A DNA stretch of 64,000 bases from positions 8,918,839 to 8,982,838 of the forward strand of contig CM049316.1 in NCBI GenBank assembly GCA_026874595.1, read 5' to 3'. Below are positions 13,201 through 26,499 of this stretch, piece by piece. Source of the stretch: Sipunculus nudus. Lineage: Eukaryota; Annelida; Sipuncula; Golfingiida; Sipunculidae. A model generated the notes under the pieces. That model searched no databases, was not told where the DNA came from, and saw nothing but the letters and a program-made list of their open reading frames with translations. Position numbers and translations under genes: made by a program. Position 1 is the first letter of the stretch; each line of letters opens with the position of its first letter.

Positions 13201-16200
13201 ACTTATTTCATCCCCCTTGGCCTGTGCCCACCCTCCATGTGTGTGATGAGACAGGTGTTTAAAGATACTTATTTTATCCCCTTGGCCTGTGCCATCCCTC
13301 CATGTGTTTGATGAGACAGGTATTTAAAGGTACTTATTTTATCCCCTTGGCCTGTGCCCACCCTCCATGTGTGTGATGAGACAGGTATTTAAGGGTACTT
13401 ATTTCATCCTCCTTGGCCTGTGCCCACCCTCCATGTGTGTGATGAGACAGGTATTTAAAGGTACTTATTTCATCCCCCTTGGCCTGTGCCCACCCTCCAT
13501 GTGTGTGATGAGACAGGTATTTAAGGGTACTTATTTCATCCTCCTTGGCCTGTGCCCACCCTCCATGTGTGTGATGAGACAGGTATTTAAGGGTACTTAT
13601 TTCATCCTCCTTGGCCTGTGCCCACCCTCCATGTGTGCGATGAGACAGATATTTAAGGGTACTTATTTCATCCTCCTTGGCCTGTGCCATCCCTCCATGT
13701 GTGTGATGAGACAGGTGTTTAAAGGTACTTATTTTATCCCCTTGGCCTGTGCCATCCCTCCATGTGTGTGATGAGACAGTTATTTAAAGGTACTTATTTC
13801 ATCCCCCTTGGCCTGTGCCCAACCTCCATGTGTGTGATGAGACAGGTATTTAAGGGTACTTATTTCATCCTCCTTGGCCTGTGCCATCCCTCCATGTGTG
13901 TGATGAGACAGTTATTTAAAGGTACTTATTTCATCCTCCTTGGCCTGTGCCCACCCTCCATGTGTGTGATGAGACAGGTATTTAAGGGTACTTATTTCAT
14001 CCTCCTTGGCCTGTGCCCACCCTCCATGTGTGTGATGAGACAGGTATTTAAGGGTACTTATTTCATCCTCCTTGGCCTGTGCCCACCCTCCATGTGTATG
14101 ATGAGACAGGTATTTAAAGGTACTTATTTCATCCTCCTTGGCCTGTGCCCACCCTCCATGTGTGTGATGAGACAGGTATTTAAAGGTACTTATTTCATCC
14201 TCCTTGGCCTGTGCCATCCCTCCATGTGTGTGATGAGACAGGTATTTAAAGGTACTTATTTAATCCTCCTTGGCCTGTGCCCACCCTCCATGTGTGTGAT
14301 GAGACAGGCATTTAAAGGTACTTATCTCAGCCCCCTTGGCCTGTGCCATCCCTCCATTTGTTTGATGAGACAGTTATTTAAAGGTACTTATTTCATCCCC
14401 CTTGGCCTGTGCCCACCCTCCATGTGTGTGATGAGACAGGTATTTAAGGGTACTTATTTCATCCTCCTTGGCCTGTGCCCATCCTCCATGTGTGTGATGA
14501 GACAGGTATTTAAAGGTACTTATTTCATCCCCCTTGGCCTGTGCCATCCCTCCATGTGTGTGATGAGACAGTTATTTAAAAGTACTTATTTCATCCCCCT
14601 TGGCCTGTGCCCACCCTCCATGTGTGTGATGAGACAGGTATTTAAGTGTACTTATTTCATCCTCCTTGGCCTGTGCCCATCCTCCATGTGTGTGATGAGA
14701 CAGGTGTTTAAAGGTACTTATTTTATCCCCTTGGCCTGTGCCATCCCTCCATGTGTGTGATGAGACAGGTATTTAAGGGTACTTATTTCATCCTCCTTGG
14801 CCTGTGCCCACCCTCCATGTGTGTGATGAGACAGGTATTTAAGGGTACTTATTTCATCCTCCTTGGCCTGTGCCATCCCTCCATGTGTGTGATGAGACAG
14901 GTGTTTAAAGGTACTTATTTTATCCCCTTGGCCTGTGCCCACCCTCCATGTGTGTGATGAGACAGTTATTTAAAGGTACTTATTTCATCCCCCTTGGCCT
15001 GTGCCCAACCTCCATGTGTGTGATGAGACAGGTATTTAAAGGTACTTATTTCATCCCCCTTGGCCTGTGCCCACCCTCCATGTGTGTGATGAGACAGTTA
15101 TTTAAAGGTACTTATTTTATCCTCCTTGGCCTGTGCCCACCCTCCATGTGTGTGATGAGACAGGTATTTAAGGGTACTTATTTCATCCTCCTTGGCCTGT
15201 GCCCACCCTCCATGTGTGTGATGAGACAGGTATTTAAGGGTACTTATTTCATCCTCCTTGGCCTGTGCCATCCCTCCATGTGTGTGATGAGACAGGTGTT
15301 TAAAGGTACTTATTTTATCCCCTTGGCCTGTGCCCACCCTCCATGTGTGTGATGAGACAGTTATTTAAAGGTACTTATTTCATCCCCCTTGGCCTGTGCC
15401 CAACCTCCATGTGTGTGATGAGACAGTTATTTAAAGGTACTTATTTCATCCCCCTTGGCCTGTGCCATCCCTCCATGTGTGTGATGAGACAGTTATTTAA
15501 GGGTACTTATTTCATCCTCCTTGGCCTGTGCCCACCCTCCATGTGTGTGATGAGACAGGTATTTAAGGGTACTTATTTCATCCTCCTTGGCCTGTGCCCA
15601 CCCTCCATGTGTGTGATGAGACAGGTATTTAAGGGTACTTAATTTATCCTCCTTGGCCTGTGCCATCCCTCCATGTGTGTGATGAGACAGGTATTTAAAG
15701 GTACTTATTTCATCCTCCTTGGCCTGTGCCCACCCTCCATGTGTGTGATGAGACAGGTATTTAAAGGTACTTATTTCATCCTCCTTGGCCTGTGCCCACC
15801 CTCCATGTGTGTGATGAGACAGTTATTTAAAGGTACTAATTTCATCCTCCTTGGCCTGTGCCCACCCTCCATGTGTGTGATGAGACAGGTATTTAAGGGT
15901 ACTTATTTCATCCTCCTTGGCCTGTGCCCACCCTCCATGTGTGTGATGAGACAGGTATTTAAAGGTACTTATTTCATCTCCCTTGGCCTGTGCCCACCCT
16001 CCATGTGTGTGATGAGACAGGTATTTAAGGGTACTTATTTCATCCTCCTTGGCCTGTGCCCACCCTCCATGTGTGTGATGAGACAGGTATTTAAAGGTAC
16101 TTATTTCATCCTCCTTGGCCTGTGCCCACCCTCCATGTGTGTGATGAGACAGGTATTTAAGGGTACTTATTTCATCCCCCTTGGCCTGTGCAATCCCTCC

Positions 16201-16216
16201 ATGTGTGTGATGAGAC

Positions 16217-17459
16217 ATTATAACATATACTAAATCAATAATTACCTGAACACTTTAGATCAGATAAAAAGAAGCAATAATCTACTGTGCAGACACTTAT
16301 AAACACCTGGGTGTTTTAATGATTTGTTCAGAGAATGCTCTCAGCTTGTTCTGATGGGAGACCATCATGCTAGTCCACAACTAAGTGGAAACTCAGACAT
16401 GTTTCTGCTTAATTTCCGTTGGATAATATTGACCTTTATCTGAAGTATATTTCATGCCATCATTAACCAAGAAGATCTTGAAAATCCAGCCATGAAATAG
16501 CACACCAGAGCCCATTTTTGTTACCATTGCTTATTTAACTGTCTGTTATAGATCAGAGTAGGAGATAGTCACCAGCTAATGGCATATATTGACATTTAAA
16601 AGATGGGAAGGAGAGTTATTTTTTTACTTTATTGATTTGTAAGGTATTCCCCTCCTGACAACTGGCAAGGTACAGGGAGTAATATAAACATAGAGGATTT
16701 AGGTTTACAGTTAGTTTACAACCATTTATACTTGACTCATTAAGCATTTAAATTAGACCAATAGGCCATCTTTTAGTTATGATGACATTTATGCCAAAAA
16801 CAGCACTGTAAAGGCCTTCATTGCTGTTTATATGCAGGGCTCTAAATTAGCGCTGAAATACCTGAATATGCTGTGAGTTCTCATGGATGATCTGAATGAT
16901 GCCAGGTCTCCATGGTTTGAAAAGAGTCAGTGGCATTTTTTGCATGTCTTCACAATATACCTGTCAGTAATCTTAGATACCCTAGATTATAAAAGACATT
17001 TCTTCTATCCAAAACAATGAAAGTTTAAAATGCATTGTATTTTTATTCACTTCGACATGACAATTTCTTTTATTTTGAGCCCTGTTATTTTATTGCTGTT
17101 AGGCCAAAAAAATAAAAGTTATAGTTCTCAGGCACCGCCCGCGTCAATTTTAACATTTTGATTTTCATCTTTCAGGAAGATAAAATATTACAACTTTGAA
17201 AAGATTTCCTTTGTTTTATAAGTTATTTTACCTGTTTAGCCATAAAATACTGTTATTTTTATGCTCTGCCCTGATCATTTGACATTTTTATCAAAACATA
17301 CAAAAAAAGGTAAAAAATAAACTAGAATACGGGTAGGCGACAAGCAACTATGTGTATCCGCTGAAATCAGAGTGGGGCGGATAAAGTGAGGCATGGATTG
17401 AGTGGCAAGATGAAATAGTGAGGTGTGTTGCATATTAGCATTGATGTCTGCAGCTGAAA
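16217..17459. other. Unique AT-rich DNA, no gene seen
   Basis: The satellite stops abruptly in a partial monomer at about 16216. The following 1.2 kb has no reading frame with splice support and no repeat I can name. Confidence 0.6.
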
Positions 17460-18520
17460 TGTGTATGTAGGTTGCGCCACCTACCAAAAAATCCAGAAAG
17501 CTGTCCAAGTTGTATACGTTATGCAAAATTTTAGGCAGTTAAATCAAACCACTACTTGTTTATCAGTGATTTTATCCCACAGCAGAAAAACAGAAGGATG
17601 CAATCTTGTGTATGATTAAGAGCTATGTGAGATCTATACACATGCAAAATTTCAGGGAGATATGTCAAACCAGTCCTAAGTCATCTAGGCCTGGATGTCT
17701 TCAGCATAAAAATAAATGTAGGTGGTGCCACCTGCAACAAAATCCAGAAAGCTACTCAAGATGTAAAAACCTGCAAAATTTTAGGCAGATATGTCAAACC
17801 TCTGCCAAGATATGAGTGATTTTATCCCCTGGCATACAAACAGACTGTGCAAAAAAGGTTGCAGGAGGCGCAACCAGTTTTGCTTATGATATTAACAGCG
17901 ATGTGAGAATTATACAAATGCAAAATTTTGGCCCGATCAGTCAAACAGTTCCTGAGATATGAGATTGGATGTCTGCAGTGTAAACTTGAATGTAGAGGAC
18001 GCCACCTGTCACAAAATCATGAAAGCTGTCCAGGATGTATAAACCTGCAAAATTTCAGGTGGATAAGTCCAACCACTGCCTATATATGAGATTTTTTAAC
18101 CCAAGGCAGATGAACAGATGAACGCTGTGTAAAAATGGTTGTAGGTGGTGCCACCAGTTTTGCTTCTGATGAAGAGCTATGTGAGATCTATATGAGTGCC
18201 AAATTTTGCCCCAGTCGGTCAGATGGTTCCCGAGATATGAGCTTGTATGTATGCAGCATTAATGTGAATGTAGGTGGCGCCACCTGTCATAAAATCAAGA
18301 AAGTTATCCAGGAAGTATACACATGCAATATTTCAGATGGATAAGTCCAACCAGTGCAGAGATATGAGTGATTTTATCCCAAGGCAGATGGACAGATGGA
18401 CGCTCTGCAAAAATGGTTGCAGGTGGCGCCACCATTTTTAGTGTATGTTATGAAGCTATCCAAGGGCTACATTTGTGCAAATTTTTAGCCTGATCAGTCA
18501 AACGGTTACCGAGATATGTT
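17460..18520. repeat. Tandem repeat of about 276 bp, 3-4 diverged copies
   Basis: A block containing GCCACCTG followed by an AAAATC stretch recurs at about 17727, 18001 and 18278 (spacing 274-277 bp), with a diverged start near 17470. Each unit also carries a GCAAAATTT segment and a GTCAAAC segment followed by a GAGATATGAG-like segment. Two copies of the perfect 12-bp palindrome GGTGGCGCCACC sit at 18273-18284 and 18422-18433. The short ORFs inside are incidental. Confidence 0.8.
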
Positions 18521-19162
18521 GGTTTATGTGTGGAAACAGCGGCACAAATGAATGCTGGGCAGAGAGGAAAGGTCAGAGGTCAACCAAAAATTAGGGCGCA
18601 GCAGTTCACATATGACCCGATCATAATCCCAAATTTTAAAAAATTCTGCCCAGTGGTTATGGAGGAGTTCTCCGGAAACCTATGCAGCGGTGGCGGCGGC
18701 AGTGGCAGTGTCTGACTGAAAACAGTATCTTCAAAACTCTGTTTTGGCGGATACAAATATCGCCCACCGGCACTTATTTCTGAAAAGAAGTGCCAGAGAA
18801 CCATACCTTTTTTTGGCCTAATTGCTGTGCACAGCGGCTTATCTTACCAGGTAATGCTGTGAGTCAGAAATTTAAAAAAAAACAGATAACATGTGGGTGA
18901 TTTGACCAATGGGAATCCCATCTCTATGACAACTGTCAATGTTTCTAGCTGCTCATATGTCAAACTGAAAGCTGTCAATCACAGAACTGGTGTGTTCAGC
19001 CTTCAGAGCTGGAAGAGATATTTTTCACTACATTCTAACTGCTCTCTCTATCTGTGTTTAAAGTTTAAATGCCATGAACATCTCAGTGCCTGGCAGACTT
19101 ATATTAAGTGAACAAGTTTTTCTAGATTTTTCAAATTTAAGGTATGGCATAGCCATTAAAAT
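18521..19162. other. Spacer, no gene seen
   Basis: It contains a short GC-rich GGCGGCGGCAGTGGCAG stretch near 18695. No exon with matching splice sites was found. Confidence 0.5.
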
Positions 19163-19328
19163 GTACAGCGGAACCTCAAAATTATGACCACCAGTGGACC
19201 TCAATAAAGTGGTGGCATTTTCCAGGTGGTTATCTAGGCAAGGTTTTATATAAAGAGCCAAAAGAATTGGGGCCGTGAAAAGGAGGTTATTATTTTTAGG
19301 TGGTCACTAAACCAAGGTGAATTTTTAA
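19163..19328. mobile_element. Pogo/Tigger-like MITE remnant
   Basis: The left end reads TACAGCGGAACCTC followed by TGACCACC. The right end, on the opposite strand, reads ACCTTGGTTTAGTGACCACC. The two form an imperfect terminal inverted repeat around about 110 bp of non-coding DNA. The start resembles the CAGTGGAACCTC ends known from Tc1/mariner-pogo-type elements. A related element is at 60238-60396. There is no transposase, so this would be a non-autonomous relic. Confidence 0.45.
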
Positions 19329-22300
19329 GTTAGATACTGTTAATAATAACTTTAGTTCTGTGTAATTATTGTATTAACTTCTTTATTTCAAAGAGAATGG
19401 TTATTTGGTGAACACCTGACAAAAGCAAGAATCCAAGTAGTTCCCTTGGTAATCATAAAGCAAACATGAACCGTCAGCTATCAATTAAACAGTTTCCCAT
19501 TGGATTTATACAGACTTTGGCTCACCAGGGAAGAGATATACAAATCCCGTATGTGAATTTTCTATATCCCCAGTACGACAGATGGTGTGATATCACCCAT
19601 CAAATTCTTCCTCAGCTGATTTTTTCATCTCTGTCTGTGGAACTGTGTAGTCTTTTTCGAAGTTTTGTTCAAAGTTTATTCATGAAAATGAAATTTGCTT
19701 TTAACATAGGTATAGGTCAAAGTTCAGAGATTGGTTATTCTAAAGTCATGACTTTGATAAGGAAAGTGAGCTCATGCCATGCCATTTTTAGTTAAAGCCA
19801 AAAAGCAGATCAGATAACCATAAGGAATGATCAAAACTTTATGTGCCCATTAATGTCCACTGACATTATCCAATGGCTTCATGTATTGTTCAGGAATTTG
19901 TTGACCAGTGTCAGGATTAATTAAATAATATTCCTTGAACAAGAATTTATAGTAGCCTGATAAGGCCTGATGGTGACCATGGCTATACAGAAAACTGCAC
20001 TGCACTGCTCTGTACGTCCACAGTAATGCATTAATATCTTTGTAAACAGCTGGTAATCTTAACATAAGGCATCATTTAGTGAGGGATGCTCACATAAGAA
20101 TTCAAATGAAAGTACAAACCAAAGTGTAAATCCCATCTATATGGTAACTGCCTTCATTTCCTGTATCTCACACAACTAGCCTATCAATTACATAACCTGT
20201 GGGATACATATGGTTGCATGCAGTCAGAAATTCTACAAGCATGCATGAGGATTTATTAGTATCCTGAGATACAACAATCATTTTCTTACATGATAGGTGT
20301 TGCTAGTAAGTATCCAAACATATCTAATGGTTGGTGCTTTATTTTGAATGACAGCTAGTGTACTTGTTGGCAGTTGGATATTGTTGTGAAAAATGAAATA
20401 AATAATGTGCATCCTCTTAAAGATATACAGGGCAGTTCTTGAAATTACAGGGAATGCCACTCTGATATCTCAGCCTGTGCCTGTGGACTCTTTTATGTCA
20501 AAAGGACAAAATGCTACTGCTTCTTAATACAGAATGTTTATTTGTATCCCTGACTGTTTAAAATCTGGGGTGGCCATTGATCTTAGACAGTTTCTGCTTC
20601 TTGCTGTACTAATTCAGTATTTTTGAGAGGTTAGTTTCATTACTAAAGAATTGTACAAATTTCTCAAGATTGGTTGCATGGATTGTTCTGAAATTTGGTG
20701 TGCCCAATCATCTTGAACAGCTTTATCTGGGGAACAACACTTGGGACACCATCATAAACAATTACAATTATAGATATGATCCAGATGACAGGGCCTGTTA
20801 TGAAACTTTGTATTGTTAAGGCCAAGGGTTATTGATCTTAAGCCAGACATTTCTAAATTGACAGGTTTTTTTTTTAAGTCTGGAAGGTAACATAATTCTT
20901 GATGTTATATAATTTATTGTTTTGTAGCTTGTTTGATTCACATGACAGTCATTTAAAGTTTTATGCAGTGAAAGCAAAGATTTCTGGTTCAGCTCAGTAA
21001 AGTATTTTGCATTTAAGTATCAAGTAAAGCATTGGTAAGATCAAATCTCAACAAACTACATTTAACCACACATCTTTTTTGATGATTTACTGATGATTTA
21101 CTTGTCTACACAATTAATATACAACATATGAAAAAATTAGATAGTAGGGGTGTGGCTTCTTGTGATGTATATACAGGACACTTTTCTTTGAACCTTGTTG
21201 TTTGTGGTGGTGACATTTAAACTGGGAGCATCGCCCTTTGATCCTCATAGAAGTCAGTATTTAAATGCTTCCTTGAGACGCTCACCAACTGTTTCAGGCT
21301 CTGTGGGGGATCACTTGTTTCATATCTGAACTTCCTTGACTTTGCTCATCTGAGGATAATACATTTAAATTAGTAAACAAAATTTGATGAATTGATGATC
21401 TGGGTTTGTTTAATGTAATACATGGTATTTTATTGATACTTAAATGCTGAAACAAACTGTTTGACGTTTGTTGACTGGTGTAGTAAGTTTACTGGTACTG
21501 CATGACTAAAAACCAGTACATGTACTGAAATTTCTTATTTTAAAGAAATATTTATTGTTCAGAAATTACTGTATAGAATGTCATAAAATTGAGTCTGTCC
21601 ATTGATATTGGACAGCTTCATTAGATAACAAATTCATGGCACCTACAATACTCATGTTTCAAGTTTTATGTGATGGATCTAACTAAAATAAAACATAATG
21701 AACTGACAGTTTTGAAATGTTGGGTCTTGTCAAAATCTATGGATACTATGGGATGATTTATTAGAATTCTTAAATAAATTTTGCTAATCTAAAATTGAAC
21801 GATTTCATCATCTTTATTTTTGTCATGGCCAAAACAGAGCAGTTGTCACTTAGGCCATTGTTTTTAATCAGTGGCTTTGGCATTCATAGAAATGACAGTG
21901 ACAGGAAATAATCTGCCATTGAATAATACCTAAGTTAAAGATGGCCTCGGGCAGCAATCTGCCATCAAATATTGCCAAAGCTAAGCACAGATAAATATTC
22001 ATCTAAAGCTTTGACTTCAGTTTTTGTTGTTCAAATATAAAGGGTTTATGGGGTTCATTTTGCTCAGTTGTTTTGTCCAAATTTCTTCTGGATTCAGCAA
22101 AAAATGATCTTTTTGATACAAAACAAACCTGGCAACTACTTTCAGATTTGTAATTTTACCAGTAGCATACTGATATGTGAGTTAGCTTCATAAAGAAAAC
22201 TGAATTAATGTAAATATCTGGTGGAAGGTGTTTGTGGCAGTCACTATTTTTTACTGTGTTTTTTAAACTTTTATTCACCACTTCAGCACTGCATGTCATT

Positions 22301-25300
22301 TCCATTAGTAAAGATAAATTCTCTTCAGATTCAGTGTTTGTCAAGATAGGTTTTACACTTACATAAAATATTCAGAATTTTTGACAGCATCAACATTAAT
22401 TGTTGGCCATTGTGACAATGTCCCATGCTGTTTCGTGTAGCAGAATTTACCAATGCCATCTGTCAGACAAAGATATTTCCGACATTGAATGATGAAAAAG
22501 ATGAAAAGATTGAACGAGGACTGCTTTGCCAATATAAAAAAATGTTTCCATGGCAACAACCAAAGTGCAAAGCCCTGCCTGTTGTCAGAGGCAGTTTTTA
22601 GTTGATAACTTTTTACATTTGATCTATCCAATTAAATGTCAAGTTTGTCAGCAGACCTATGATTTCAGACAAGGTGCTGTTTTTATATCCTTTAAGCGGA
22701 TTCAGCGGTTCTCCTCAAGGCCAGGATACTGGGATTTTACCGCCATGTTTGCTCTTTGGCTGGTTTGTTGTGGCTTCCATTTCCCCTTGAATGACTTCAG
22801 GATATTGGGAGGGAAAGAAGTGGTGAAATTAGTCTGCCAACAATAGTAGCTTGCCATACCCATCAATGTGGCTCCGTCGTCTTTTGAATTACATAAAAAT
22901 GTTCAGCTTTAAGTCTGTCTGTATCTTCAAAGCCAGCAACTTGCCTGCATTATTTGTAGAATTTATGGGATTTCTGGCTTACTCTGGCTACATATTAATG
23001 AACTGCCCATAAATCCTAGGAAAAAAAGTTCTTTTAAAACCCTTTTCTTTACAAACTGTTGATAAACATGGTGGAAATGCCCATGTTGATAAACTGAAAT
23101 ACAACCAGAGGTGCTTGATTGCACATGTGCAGAAGTTCAAAGGTCACTGGTTGTTGTTGTAGGTTCATGTGAAGCAACACCATTTTTTGTCTCTTCCAAA
23201 ACTCTGGTTTGTCTGATTTACTGTCAGATGTTATTGTTGAATGTGTTTGGATTATGGCCATTAAAATGTTCCCCCCCCCACATGTTATCAAAAAGTGGAT
23301 AGTAAATAGATGTCAGATATTGGAATAAGCCCCTTTAAAATTGAGATTAACCTGCAACATGTGGTTTGTTATCTTTATGCAGACACCGAGGCCTGCATGG
23401 ATCTTTACAGGATTCTGTTACTGGCAGTCTTGTAATGTGAATATAAATGGCCTGCTGTAATGTGATATAACAGATCTCTAATTAACCTACATTTCTCTCA
23501 TGGAAAAACCCAACACCAGTCTCTGCTCCTGTTTTTGTGATATATGTGTAGATTCCACGCACTGTTAATATTATAGGAGAGGAAGTAAAAAACAAGATGA
23601 AGCTGAAACAGAGTAAAGAAACGTAACTAGTTTACACAGATGTGTACTTTGGCACACTTTAACTGTCCCGACAATGCAACAGCTGAGATGAAACGTTAGA
23701 TGATGAGCTCCTGCAGGTAGTGTAGGGATTGCTCTAGATATACATACAAGGAAGGGAAGACACAGGCTGTAATTAAGTGTAAGGTGACAGAAGACTTGCA
23801 CAATGCCTGTTTTAGATTCCAGTAATGTCTTATCTGTCCTACTGGCATATGTGTTTGGTTATATCCATTTTTTTTATCTACATCTGTTCAATCAGTGATT
23901 TGATTCCAGTGCTTTGTTAGTGCTGAAACCAGATGCAAATTTTAGAAAGGAGTACTTGATATGAAATATCTGACTGAAACCAGAGTACTGGTTGTGTGAT
24001 AACAGACTGCTAAGAAACATTTTAATTTTAAAAATATATAAAAAAGATTTTCTCTAGTATAACTCGTATACCTCCGGTGCAGAGAAGTGGTGAATTGTGT
24101 GAGTGGGGATGGTTCCACTAAGAGTGCAAGCTAGCATTATTTTCATATTGGTCATTAACAAATCAGTTTCACAGTGCATAATTAATCATTACTAATAACT
24201 ACATTAATAATTTTTCAAATTTACAGACAACCTAGGCCAATACAAGAACATCATTCAATGATTTTGGACTTGGATTTTCTCAGGCCTGTCAAATATTTCT
24301 TTTTTTAAAAGAGTCACTCTTTTTTTAGGATTTCTTAAAAATGATGCTAATTACTCTTTTTTCACTCTTTTTTTCAGTAGCACTCATTTTTTATCCCTTT
24401 TTCCGTGGAAGAATTTTGATATATTCTATTTCTCTCCTGCAATAACAGTCCAGTTAGAACAAGAATGGAAAATTTTGCAATTTTTTTGTGTGCATGTCCA
24501 GCATGTGTCATAACATGTGGAAAAGGCTCTTATGTTCATGCAGGGGGATGTGCACCATGTATCTTTCTGACTTTGGGAACAACACAGAAAGTGCGAAGCA
24601 TATCTTTATACAGTCTGTGATAAAAAGTGGGGAATTGATTCTAATTTTACTGTTTTCCACTCTTTATTTCAAAGAAGTCTACTCTTCTTTTCCAGAGCAA
24701 ATTTTTTTTTTTCAGTCATTTATCTCAAGCATGCTTAACTGTGTTTAAAAGTTCTCAGTTTTGATTTTTCCTGTCACCACTATTCTCTGTGCCTCTGCTG
24801 TCACAGACTCTGCAATTTAAACAACATTTGCCTAAGGGACTATCAAGTAATGTGCTTTAACCGGATATATTTCTGTTATCTTGTTGCAAAGCTTGAAAAA
24901 AATTCCAAAGAATTCCTTCTGAATGTGAATAAACTTATCAGTATGTGCCCATAATGTTTATATGTCATGCTGGTTGATCAGCTGAGGGTCCATGGGTCAC
25001 TTGTTTGTCCAATGTCTAAACAACATATGCACTGGATGAAACACTAAAAACAAATTTACATACATACAATACATTTGCAGATGTCTCATTTTCAACCTTT
25101 TTACTGCAAATTCTGTTCAGTTCAACAACACTTAAGATACATTAAAATTGAAATAGAAATTATTCATAGATATTTAAATTCTTTATATTTAGTATGATAA
25201 AAGCAGGATAGAATTTGGGAATTTTGTTGTTATAAAATGCTGAGAATACTTACTGGTTAAAACTTAAGTATTTCACATTTTAAATTGATTTTATGTGAAG

Positions 25301-26391
25301 ATCTTTACAACTTTTTATAACTAAAAAGTTTCAAATTACAGAAGCAGATTAAACTTGACCTCAAACTTTGATTAACAATTGTATCATATTCATGCCAAGT
25401 GATCTTATTATTATATTATATAGTTCTAGCAGTTTTAACATAACACTGTCTGTGTTTTCATTAAAACTGCCAAAAATAAAAATAAGGGGTTAAAAATTAG
25501 GAGTGTCTTGAGCGTGGAGGTTAATTTTGACCCACAATTGTTGTACTGCACTGGTAGATAGAGAAGAATAGAGACTCCATGCAGTCTTCATAAATCAATG
25601 AATAATTAACCATCTAATATTTTTTCAGATGTCTGGTAATAAATACTTACCAATCTGTATCTGAGAGTCTGTATCTTTTCATAGCTACAATCCCAGATGT
25701 ATCATTTTCCTAGCCAGAGCGTGATTGTAGAATATGAATTCTGGTGAGGAATTTAAAAGACAGGTTGTCTCATTCTTAAAGCAGATGTTGGGAATTTTAA
25801 AACAAACTATAGTCTGTTCTTCTTGTGGGTGCCCAGTTGATTATTCTCTGAAATCTATATTTCATCACACATTCATAGAATGTATTGATGTTGGGCTAAA
25901 GGCTTATATAAAATAAAAAAATAATGAAAATAACCTATTTTTTATGTTTTACAACTTTCTGGTTCTTTTGAATCCTTTGGCCAAGTAACATATGGTGTAT
26001 AAATAAATATGGCATCCACATTGTAATAATTATATTTTTTATATATATGGTAAGCAGCCAATCAGCTGGTTATAAATGCAGATCTGTGTTCATGTGATCA
26101 GTTATGTTGACCTTCATAAATGATGTTGAGATGTGAAAATTAGAGTTTCTCAGATGTTGATTTTATTGCATTTCTAAAATCATTTACAAGGTATGGTTTC
26201 GGTTTCAACCTTGGTAACAATGCCTATGCCTCATTCCTTCATTTGAGCTTGATTTTTTTAAGCTCGGCTGAAATTAAAAAAAAAATAATGTTTCTAAAAC
26301 CCATTGTGCATCCCATGGTGGAAGAGGCTATACATGTTGTTTAAGCTTCTGGTTTGAAAGCGACCAAGACATGTTCTCTTCTTTCATTCTC
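19329..26391. other. 7 kb of AT-rich DNA, no gene seen
   Basis: Reading frames are all under 100 codons, rich in AT-type codons, and lack acceptor/donor pairs that would make exons. They include 19466-19795 (plus) and 22359-22631 (minus). If the UTP4 gene extends this far on the plus strand, this would be intron, but I recognised no UTP4 coding segment in it. Confidence 0.55.
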
Positions 26392-26398
26392 AGCCTGT

Positions 26399-26498
26399 GC
26401 CACCATCCAGCGTCAAACTGATCCACAGGTCTGGGTGGCAGCAAGATGGAAACACTGATACCAGCAGTCAAGTCTTCCATATCTGCAGCAGATACAGG
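26399..26498 (+). other. Exon-like segment, strand uncertain
   Basis: On the plus strand, a strong pyrimidine-rich acceptor (TTCTCTTCTTTCATTCTCAG, a few bases before this segment) and a good donor (GG|GTAAGG at about 26498) bracket a stretch of about 105 bp open in one frame only; its peptide includes VPPSSVKLIHRSGW. On the minus strand the same DNA is also open, with an acceptor-like CTGTATCTGCTGCAG and a peptide including MEDLTAGISVSILLPPRPVD. Neither peptide is recognised. It does not resemble UTP4. It could be a real exon of an unknown gene or chance. Confidence 0.25.
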
Positions 26499-26499
26499 G

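Larger units (their letters stand above)
2049..16216. repeat. 66-bp satellite array, about 215 copies
   Basis: An uninterrupted head-to-tail array whose monomer begins GGTATTTAAAGGTACTTATT and ends TGTGTGTGATGAGACA on the plus strand. Most copies differ at a handful of fixed variant sites: GTA/TTA in the first codon, AAA/AAG, CTC/CCC, and CCA/CAT before CCCTCC. Some copies are 65 bp (a shortened TTTTATCCCCTTGG segment) or 64 bp (one TG lost from the TG run). In one plus frame the monomer reads as 22 codons without a stop, and one minus frame is also open. This produces frames up to 772 codons long (3747-6065) that are broken only at the indel monomers. Variant sites are silent in one strand's frame and replacing in the other's, so I see no sign of protein-level selection and treat the frames as by-products. 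Edge copies near 2049-2200 are the most diverged, as expected for an array homogenised from within. Confidence 0.97.

Noticed and set aside
2230-15352. Long frames (244-772 codons) in the satellite as repetitive-protein genes
   Set aside because: They exist on both strands at once, have no unique N- or C-terminal region, are cut wherever a 64- or 65-bp monomer occurs, and their variants show no protein-level bias.
2049-16216. CRISPR array
   Set aside because: The whole 66-bp unit is repeated with no unique spacers, and the genome is eukaryotic in character.
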